Source of the DNA: Dictyostelium firmibasis
Taxonomy: Eukaryota; Evosea; Eumycetozoa; Dictyosteliales; Dictyosteliaceae
Length of the DNA: 40,000 nucleotides
Direction of reading: 5' to 3'
Assembly (NCBI GenBank): GCA_036169595.1
Contig: CM069768.1
Location: 1,085,001 to 1,125,000 of the forward strand
Positions within the stretch are counted from its first letter, which is position 1. Each line of letters begins with the position of its first letter. The position numbers and the translations under genes were made by a program. Shown here piece by piece: positions 30,667 to 40,000 of this stretch. The notes below the pieces were generated by a model. It saw nothing but the letters and a program-made list of their open reading frames with translations. It did not search any database and was not told where the DNA came from.

Positions 30667-32959
30667 TTATTTATCCTTTTTAAGTTTATATTGATCAAAT
30701 GCTACCAATTCATATTTTGCAATTGATTCTATGAGCCATTCAGTTTTAACGATTGGAGCAGAAATTTTTTTAATATCAGAAGGTTTTGTCGATTCTTCAG
30801 CAATGCAAATTGAAGCCAAATCAATTGATTTACAAATTTTACCACCCAAGTTTCTAATTAATTCTTCTTTTGATTTTCTGTTGATACCAGCTGGATCGGC
30901 TTTACCTGCCAAAAAGAATGATTTACCAGAGAATAAAGGTTCATCACCACTCTCTTGGGCCAAACGAGCCAAATTTGGACCAACATGCTCATCAACCTCA
31001 TGCTCATCTTCATTATCGATTATTTGTTGTTGTTTAAATGATTCCTCTAACCAAGAACGTTTTAAAACCCAAAGTCCTCTTGAGACACCTTGGAGGAATT
31101 TAAGAGTTCTAACCTTTGAATCACCCATAATAACATGGGTACATTCTTTTGGATCATCAGAAACGGTCAAACCAATTACTGCCATGGAATCTACAATTGA
31201 CTTACGCTCACTATCACTGAAACCTGATAATAAAACCAATTTCATATTATCTAAATCCTCATCTTCTGCCTCTGAAAAACTTTCATCGTCAGACTTTTCT
31301 TGTTTTTTACCTTTTTTCTTTTTGCTCTTTGGTTTATCATCACCATCTTCTTCATTATCACTGACGTCACTACCATCATCAGTTCTCTTTGGTGTTTTTT
31401 TACCAGATCTAGTTGTATCACTCTTTGGTGATTTCTCTTCTTTTTTAGTTTTTGTTTTCTTTTTTGGTGATTCATTTTCTTCTTCATCGTCCTTTTTTGG
31501 TTCTATTGATTTTCTTTTAGATGGTGTGGTTTTTTTTGTGGGTGTTTTCTTTTTTGATTCCTCCTCCTCCTCTTCCTCCTCTTTCTCCTTTTCTTTTTTA
31601 GTTGGTGTATTCTTTGATGGTGTTTTCTTTTCATCCTCTTTTTCATTTTTATTTGGTGTTTTCTTTGACTTGGTAGATTTAACATCTTTTGTTGGTGTCA
31701 CTGCTGTTGGTACTTTAAAAGAGGATTTCTTTACTTTATTACTTTTTTCTTTTTGTACGACCTTTTCTTTTTCTTCTTCATCTTCTTCATCTTCTTCATC
31801 CTCCTCTTTTTTACTTAATATTTTAGTGGCAGCTGGTTTCTTTTTTGTTTCTTTTGTTGATGGTTTCTTTTGCTTTTCATCCTCCTCTTCTTGTTCTTCT
31901 TTCTTTTTGGACGATTTTTTATCCTCTTTAGTTTCTTTTTTAGGAGTAGATGATTTCTTCTTTGGTTTTTCTTCTTCCTCCTCCTCATCATCCTCTTTAG
32001 TTTTCGATTTTGTTGATTTCTTTGGTTTTGAACTGGCTGGCTCAGATGGAGTTGATTCCTCTTCTTCCTCTTCTTTCTTTTTAGATGATTTCTTTGAGGT
32101 TGTTTTTGATTTTTGATTTTTCTCTTTCTCTTCTTCCTCTTCTTCCTCCTCCTCTTCGTCTGATTTATCTATTTTAGATGGTTTCTTTGAGGTAGTTGAT
32201 TTCTTTGGTTTTTTTTCTTGTTCTTCCTCTTCTTCCTCTGGTTCTTCTTCCTCCTCTTTTTTCTTTTTGCTGCTTTTATCTGGTTTTTCTGTTGGTGTAA
32301 CTTTCTTTGGTGGGGTTGATAAATTCTTTTTGAATTTTTTTTGATCAATAAGTTCTGTGTCATCATTTGTAGCTGCATCATCTACTTTAGTTTCCTCCTT
32401 TTTGGCTCTACTTGGTTTGGTTGGTGGTGGTGGTTTAACTTTTTTGACGGGTGTAACTGGTTTTAAATCTTCTTCTTCACCTGATTTTTGGTCATCCTCC
32501 TCTTCTTTTTCTTCATTCCCTTTGTAAAGTACTAAATCCTTACCATCTAATGTTAAATATGAAATTCAGAATTAGAATCGATCTATCACTTGAGTTGGGT
32601 TTGAATAATTTTTTTTATCATTGTTAGTTTAACTACTTACCCTTTTTTTGAGATGATTCCGACTGTGATTTCTGAGAGGATTTAGATTCTGATTTTTGAG
32701 AGGATTTAGATTCTGATTTTTGAGAAGATTTAGATTCTGATTTTTGAGAGTTTGATTGTGAAGGTTTTGTTTGTGAGGCTGATATTTTACTTATTGTTTT
32801 ATCAACTAATGGAGAAACAGCAATAGCAGTTGTTGTGACATCAGCTGAGGCTATTTTGGATGAATCTGTTTCAGGAGTAACAGTTTCTGTTGTGTTGTTA
32901 TTGTTGTTTGTTGCTAGAGGTAATACTTCTGATGAAAAAAATGCATCCCCGCTTTCCAT
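30667..32959 (-). CDS. SQ-cluster, Lys/Glu-rich, tandem-BRCT nuclear protein
   Basis: Two exons, 32959-32641 and 32546-30667, with a 94-base intron (GTAAGT..TTAG). The join reads SQKK-D-GKDLVLYKG. The protein has 732 residues. The N-terminal exon holds eight Ser-Gln pairs in about 45 residues, including three copies of SESKSSQK, which makes an SQ cluster. The middle (about 110-530) is a long Lys/Glu/Ser/Pro block with many TPTKK- and PKKK-type basic stretches. The C-terminus holds two BRCT domains (about 540-625 and 640-725). The first has VLLSGF and RTLKFL, the Ser-Gly and R-T-x-K features of phosphoserine-binding tandem BRCTs such as MDC1 and PTIP. Inferred role: a chromatin-bound DNA-damage mediator phosphorylated by ATM/ATR-type kinases. 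A non-repair chromatin role is possible. Confidence 0.85.
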
Positions 32960-33125
32960 TTTATTTCTTTATTTCTATTTTTCAATTTATTTTTTATCAA
33001 ACAATAAAAAGAGTGTATGTGTGTGAATGTTTTGAAATTAATAAAAAAAAAAAAAAAAAAAAGAATATGATGTTGTAAAAAAAAAATAAAAAAAATGCAA
33101 AATTTTAAAAAAATGCATATTAATT

Positions 33126-33151
33126 CCTCGAAAAACGAGGTTTCGCCAAAA
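33126..33151. promoter_or_regulatory. Hairpin plus E2F-like motif upstream of the BRCT gene
   Basis: CCTCG and CGAGG form a perfect stem around AAAAA (33126-33140). Directly next to it, TTTCGCCAAAA (minus strand TTTTGGCGAAA, 33141-33151) resembles an E2F core. Two ATGCAT palindromes flank the block. It lies about 170-190 bases before the BRCT gene's ATG, and also just past the 3' end of the upstream methyltransferase gene. G+C-containing motifs stand out in this A/T-rich DNA, but function is inferred only. Confidence 0.3.
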
Positions 33152-33236
33152 ATGCATAAAATGTATATTTTTATTTTATTTTTATTTTTTTATTTTTTTT
33201 TCAAAAAAAAAAAAAATAAAGATTACTAAGAATCTC

Positions 33237-34501
33237 TTATTCTGTTGAAGTTGTGGTTGTGGTTGTGGTAGTGGTAGTTAAACTTGTGGTTGTTGGTTCA
33301 TTATAAAGTGATAATATTTTACTATTATTATCAGTATTTTCAGTATCTAAAGGTTTCATAAACTTTCCTCTAACCCAAACTCTATACATTGAAATCATTC
33401 TTTTTCTATTTCTTAATTCTCTTGTGTCATACTTTGAAACTAAAGTTTTAAAACCAGCAGCCTCAAATATTTCACTCAATATTTGTGTAGTAAAGAAATA
33501 AGTTCTAGTACCATCAGCACGTAAATAAAAGTTTTCATCAATCTTTTTACCCTTTTTAGAAATGAATCTTAATTGTGTCATATCATATAAACCATAATCT
33601 CTAATATATAAAACACCACCTGGTTTTAATGACTAAAAAAAAAAATTAATAAATTAAATAAATAAATAATAATAACAATAATAATGAAAATTAATTTATT
33701 TACCTTAAATAATGAAGTTGCAACAGCATGCATTTTATCTCTTGAGATTGCAGATAAAACGAAAATCATTAACATCATATCAATTGAATTATCTTTAACT
33801 ATTGAAGTTGGGATTTGTTCAGTGGCGATATCACAAACGAATGCTTTTAATTTCTCTTCGTTGTATAGTGAATTAGATTTAACAAGATTAACTGCATGAG
33901 GAGAGAAATCGAAAACATAGAAATACTTTTCAGGATTTAATTTCAATAGGGGATAAACGGTTGCACCTGTACCACAACCAATCTCTAATACTGTTAACTT
34001 CTTACTATCATCATTTACTAATTGATCAGTTTCTTTTATCCATCGATCCTTTAATTCTTTAACATTAACATTTTTAGATAATAAATTTGCCATCTTTTTC
34101 TCTCTTTCTTTCTCTTGTTTTTCTAAATCATCTTTATCTTGATATAAATTATTTTCATTGTTATTACTACCACCATTTTGTTGTTCTTCATCATCCTCAA
34201 AAAATATAAATGTTTCATCTCTTGTAATGTTTAATGGATTTAATTCTGGAAATTCTAAATGTAAATAAGTTCTATCTTTAAAGAATTTATTTTGATTCTT
34301 TTTATAAAATTTATCCCAATAATCCATTGCATTAGCTTCATGATGATTTTTATCATCTTCTCCTATCATATCTGTTTCTTTTTCTGTAATTGATTTTGCT
34401 ATCTATAATTTTTTTTTTTTTAAAAAAGAAAAAATGAAGTTAAATATTTGGCTATTGTGCAGTTGTTTATGTTTGTTGTTGTTGTCATTTTTGGTATATA
34501 G

Positions 34502-34549
<48 letters not shown>

Positions 34550-34745
34550 TGACGCATACAGATTCTCTGACACTATCCCAATCGACATCAGCCCAAGATG
34601 TTTCTGTTTGAATTTCTTCAACAACCTGTTTCTCTTTATCATTACAAAATTTATAATTTACATCAGTCCATGACCTCTTTGAACCAACTGTTGGTTCGAT
34701 GTCGTTGTCGTTGTTATCGCGATTGTCAGAGGTTATATTGCTCAT
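33237..34745 (-). CDS. METTL2-type methyltransferase, probable tRNA 3-methylcytidine enzyme
   Basis: Three exons: 34745-34560, 34402-33704 and 33632-33237, giving 426 residues. Joins read SVRES-IAKSITEKET and TSLFK-SLKPGGVLYI in frame. The N-terminal signature YWDKFYKKNQNKFFKDRTYL is that of the METTL2/METTL6/Trm140 family. The S-adenosylmethionine motif VLEIGCGTGATVYPLL lies near 197-212, and DFSPHAVNLVK and NSIDMMLMIFVLS follow. The C-terminal part has RDYGLYDMTQLRF, ENFYLRADGTRTYFF and a final basic MYRVWVRGKF typical of the family. These enzymes methylate C32 of certain tRNAs. The tail is a Thr run. Intron 1 carries an AAT tract of about 15 units (34504-34547). The insert FEDDEEQQNGGSNNNENN (about 130-148) is low complexity. 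Confidence 0.93.
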
Positions 34746-35381
34746 TTTTATTTGAAAATGTGAAAAAAAATAATAAAAAAAAAAAAAAAAAAGGGAAAAA
34801 CGAAAAAAAAAAAAAAAAAAAAAAAAAAATTAAAATAAAAATCAAAAAATAATAAAAATTCAAATAAGGGTATATAACTCATAAAAAAATCATATCCCTT
34901 TTTTTTTTTTTTTTTTTCCCTAAAAGCAACCAAATATTCTTTTCATTAGTTCTAGAGTGTTTGAGGGAAAAAAAAAAAAAAATAATAAAAATAATGAAAA
35001 AAATAAAGAAAATAAAGCAAAAAAAAAAAAAAAAAAAAAAATAGTTTTGGTGAATGTCAACGTATTGGAAAAAAGTAAATCTTCCGACAAAATAAAATTA
35101 TTATAATAAACATCACCACTTTATTTAGAGGTTACAACACACACCAAAAATATACATACACATATTTTTTTTTTTATTTTTTTTTTTATTTTTTTTTTAC
35201 TTTTTTTTAATTTTTAAAAAAAAAAAAATAAAAAATAAATAAATTAAATTAACTTTCAATTTTTTTATTTTTTGTTTTTATTTAATTAATGACAAAAAAA
35301 AAAATAAAAAAAAACATCGAATAATAAAAAAAAATAAAAAAACATCAAATAATAAAAAAAAATAAAAAAAAACATCGAATA

Positions 35382-35414
<33 letters not shown>

Positions 35415-35429
35415 ATTACATCTAAAAAA
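34746..35429. other. Divergent intergenic region
   Basis: Between the methyltransferase (minus) and the first phosphoesterase gene (plus). The block from about 35071 is shared with the region before the second phosphoesterase gene (from about 37732), notably GTAAATCTTCC and TTAGAGGTT followed by CAACACACA. Nearer the ATG, three imperfect copies of an ACATCRAATAATAAAAAAAA unit occur (35313-35390). Confidence 0.6.
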
Positions 35430-35560
35430 ATGAATTATTTCAATTTTATTATCTTTTATAAAAATTATTTAATAAAACCGTCAAATCACAATAAAATAAT
35501 ATTAATATTAATTTTAATAATTTTTGTAATATCACCTTTTTGTAATGGTGAATTTATTAA

Positions 35561-35609
<49 letters not shown>

Positions 35610-37115
35610 TTTGTAGAAACTGAAACAATTTTAAAAAAACCAATATTAAAATTTAATAAAAATGGTAAATTTAAAATTGTTCAATTTACAGATCTTCATT
35701 ATGGTGAAGCTGATGAATATGATTTATTAAATTTAATTGTTCAAGGTAATTATTTTATTTTTATTAAATAAAAAATTATCAAATACAGTTTAAAAAAATA
35801 AGGCACAAAATAAATCAACTTTTTTTTTATTCAAACCAGTACTTTTTTTATTAACAATTGTTTAATTTTTCTTTGGTGTGAAAAAAATAAAAAATGGGTT
35901 GAAAATTATTTTTTTTCTTTTCATTTATTAATAATTTTATTATTTAATCATTTTTTAATATTCTATTTAGAAAATGTGATTGAAAATGAATTACCAGATT
36001 TTGTAATGTTGTCAGGAGATATGTTTAGTGCATATAATATATTTGAAAAGGAAAAATATTTAATACTATGGGAAATGGTAACGAGATCAATGAGAAAGAG
36101 AAATATACCATGGTCAATAACATTTGGTAATCATGATTGTGAAGGACCATTATCAGGTAGAGAAATTGTTAATATGGATCAATCTTATAGTAATCTTTCA
36201 TTAACTCAAGAGAATACCGATCCAAATATACCAGGTATAACAAATTATAATTTAAAAATCTATTCTAGTGATTCTGATGAAACTTCCGTTGATTCCTCTT
36301 TATCATCAGTAATGGTACCATCATCATCAATTTTTATATTTGATAGTGATTTACCACAATGTAATGAAAGTGGTTCATGGGGATGTATAAATCAAAAACA
36401 GGTCCAATGGTATAAGAATCAATCTGATCAATTAGGAAATATACCAAGTATTGCATTCGTACATATACCACCAGTAGAGATCATTGATCTATGGAATGAG
36501 AATATGGTAAAAGGTGATTTTGGTGATAAAGAATCTTGTTGTTACTATACTGACGAATCAGAATTTGTTTCAACCATGGTCGATAGAGGTGATATAAAAG
36601 GTTTATATTTCGGCCATGATCATAAGAATGATTTCCATGGTCTCTATAAGAATTCAATAGAATTAGGGTATGGTAGAAAATCTGGTTATGGTTCTTATAA
36701 TCCAAAATATTTAGAGGGTGCTAGAATCATAGAGTTGACAGAACAACCATTTTCTATTAAAACTTGGATTAGAAATGTAAATGGTGAATTGGAGACTCAA
36801 CAAACTCATTATCCAAACTCTTACAGTCAATCACCACGTTATTGTTGTACTCATGAAGACCATAAAGATGAATCCACTTGGAGTTTATTTTTAATTGTAT
36901 ATTGTTCAACCATAATAATCATTTCAGTTATATTTTATCGTATTAAATCAAAAGATCAAAATCAATCACATAGTATTATAGAGTTATAAAAATAATAATA
37001 TATGAAAAAAAAAAAAAAGCGGATTGAAAAAAAAAAAAAAACAAATAATTAAAAATTCTTTGCTGTACATATACCTATATTAATTCCTAATTCACAAACT
37101 ATTTTTTTTTTTCTT
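35071..37115 (+). repeat. Tandem duplication, copy 1 (phosphoesterase gene with flanks)
   Basis: The gene, its intron and parts of both flanks recur about 2.6 kb downstream. The 3' flank shares CAAATAATTAAAAATTCTTT and TTAATTCCTAATTCACAAA with copy 2. Confidence 0.85.
35430..36989 (+). CDS. Calcineurin-like metallophosphoesterase, membrane-anchored (copy 1)
   Basis: Two exons, 35430-35745 and 35971-36989, with a 225-base intron (GTAATT..TTTAG), giving 444 residues. The N-terminal hydrophobic segment (LILILIIFVISPFCNGE, about 25-41) is a signal peptide or anchor. An Asn tract (about 43-60) follows. Metal-binding motifs are in order: FTDLHYGEADE (near 88), SGDMFS (near 121), GNHDCEG (near 158), FVHIPP, and YFGHDHKND (near 320). 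A C-terminal membrane segment (LFLIVYCSTIIIISVIFY) precedes a short cytosolic tail. The pattern matches the plant PAP28/29 and yeast Dcr2 group of purple-acid-phosphatase-like enzymes. The catalytic domain should face the lumen or the outside. Substrate is unknown. A tandem near-copy lies downstream. Confidence 0.92.
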
Positions 37116-37997
37116 TTTTATTTTTTATTTTTATTTTTTGTAATTTTTTTTCACTAATATCATTAACCTCAACAAAGTTATTAACAATTTTGAATATAAC
37201 TCATTGGTTATTGTTAAATTTATAGTCTTAATTTGAATATTAAAAACCAGATAAATGATCATATGTACCAATATGATAATTTGGAGATGAATAAATATTG
37301 ATTTCATTATATTTTTTTTATATTTCTCTTGAAAAAAACCAAAAAAATATAAAATTATAAAAAAATAAAATTTTTAAAATGATTTTTGGTTAATAACCAT
37401 TTTAAAATGGATTAAAAAAAAAAAAATGTCAAGGGTCCAAATATTATCAAAACTCTTTGGTGCTTGTCAAAGGTAATTTTTTTTTTTTTTTTTTTCTTAA
37501 ATAAGTAGGATTGTAGTCTTCTAATTCATCTTGGAACTCCAAGATGGAATTAATCCAAGAAAGTTTTCAACCAATTGCAATAAACTTAGTTGGATTTCTA
37601 ATTTTTCAATAAAAAAAAAAATTAAATTTTCAAAAAAAAAAAGAAAAAATTGGGTTTTTTTTTGTTTGAAAAAAAAAATAAAAAATAAAAAAATAAAAAA
37701 ATGGTTTTTGACTGGTGCCAAAAAAGTTTCAAAAAAGTAAATCTTCCTACTAAGGAAAATTATTATAATAAAGATTACAACTTGAATTAGAGGTTCAACA
37801 CACATCAAAAATTAAAACACAAAATTTTTTTTTTTAATTTTTTATTTTGTTTTTTTTAAAATTTTAAAATAAAAAATAAATAAATTTAAATAGCTTTCAA
37901 TTTTTTTTATTTTTTTTGTTTTTATTATTAAATTAGAAAAAAAAAAAAAAAAAAAAAACAAATATTAAAAAAAAAAAAAATTATTACCATCTAAAAA
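36990..37997. other. Spacer between the tandem phosphoesterase genes, with coding-like fragments
   Basis: The first 125 bases and the last 265 bases belong to the duplicated unit. In between are two short coding-like fragments. One is a minus-strand end NEINIYSSPNYHIGTYDHLS (37240-37308, stop after GF). The other is a plus-strand end at 37511-37612 containing MELIQESFQPIAINLVGFLI. An ATG-led piece MSRVQILSKLFGACQ (37426-37472) ends at a GTAATT donor-like site, but its phase does not match the 37511 piece. An inverted repeat (37524-37550, arms ATTCATCTTGGA and TCCAAGATGGAAT) overlaps it. I regard these as relics. Confidence 0.45.
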
Positions 37998-39647
<1,650 letters not shown>

Positions 39648-39927
39648 TAATAAAAAAAAAAATAAAAAAAAAAAAGTGGATTGAAAAAAAAAAAAACAAA
39701 TAATTAAAAATTCTTTGCTGTAACATATATTACCATATTAATTCCTAATTCACAAAATATTTTTTTTTTTCTTTTTTTTTTATACCACAATTTTTTTTAC
39801 TTTTTTTTTTAAAAAAAAAGATTTTTTTTTATAAAATTAAATTTTGTTTTATTTTTTTTTAAAATTTAAATTTAAATTTTTTTTTTTTAATTTTTTTCAT
39901 TTTAAGATCACAGAGAAATAAAAAAAA

Positions 39928-40000
39928 ATGATTAAATTGGTTTATTGGATAATATTTTTTATTGGGTTCCCATATTTAATTATAAAATCATTGGTATCAT
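39928..40000 (+). CDS. Start of a further gene (partial)
   Basis: An ATG after an A-rich leader opens a frame of 24 codons to the window edge. It begins MIKLVYWIIFFIGFPYLIIK, a hydrophobic N-terminus that could be a signal anchor, as in ER-bound enzymes. It does not match the start of the phosphoesterases. Too little is visible to name it. Confidence 0.5.
   Translation, partial: MIKLVYWIIFFIGFPYLIIKSLVS

Noticed and set aside
30731-32116. A 461-codon open frame on the plus strand
   Set aside because: It is the antisense shadow of the Lys/Glu/Ser-rich BRCT gene: AAA, GAA and TCA codons read backwards as Phe, Ser and similar. It has no domain and no proper start context.

Overview
The window is nuclear DNA of a Dictyostelium social amoeba, almost certainly D. 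discoideum. Intergenic DNA is extremely A+T-rich and full of poly-A/poly-T runs. Introns are short and A/T-rich (GTA..AG). Proteins carry long Asn, Gln, Thr and Ser runs written mostly with AAT, CAA and similar codons. One gene is recognisable outright as Dictyostelium paxillin B (paxB). Exon boundaries below were worked out by hand from splice signals and reading-frame continuity.

Layout. 1-5.3 kb: the 5' part of a Gln/Thr-rich protein gene (minus), a threonyl-tRNA synthetase with a leader-like N-terminus (plus), and a small secreted WAP-domain protein (plus). 5.3-9.5 kb: an MFSD1-like transporter (minus), a gene-poor stretch with a probable gene relic, and a 77-residue, probably highly expressed small membrane protein (plus). 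10.2-12.8 kb: a secreted cluster made of a c-type-lysozyme-like protein with a Ser/Gly tail and two tandem six-cysteine peptide genes. The first exon of each peptide gene appears to hold only the ATG. 13.5-14.5 kb: a glutathione S-transferase. 14.9-18.3 kb: an Asn/Gln-rich protein of unknown function. 19.5-25.0 kb: a giant non-canonical poly(A) polymerase/nucleotidyltransferase of the Trf4/PAPD5 type. 26.3-28.0 kb: paxB. 29.1-30.5 kb: a heavily decayed gene. 30.7-33.0 kb: a tandem-BRCT protein with an SQ cluster. 33.2-34.7 kb: a METTL2-type tRNA m3C methyltransferase. 35.4-39.7 kb: two tandem calcineurin-like phosphoesterase genes, nearly identical from the Asn tract onward. A further gene starts at 39.93 kb.

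Most genes are unrelated housekeeping or adhesion genes, as usual for this compact genome. Three places stand out. The first is the secreted cluster at 10.2-12.8 kb, whose two peptides share the framework C-x3-C-x5-C-x10/12-C-x6-C-x3-C and the same unusual gene structure next to a lysozyme-like gene. The second is the SQ-cluster/tandem-BRCT protein, which has the architecture of a DNA-damage mediator. The third is the phosphoesterase pair, whose divergence changes sharply at the Asn tract in a pattern that suggests gene conversion. The threonyl-tRNA synthetase also appears to have lost all four editing-site residues. Long pure AAT tracts occur in introns as well as exons, and two of them lie against the 3' splice site.
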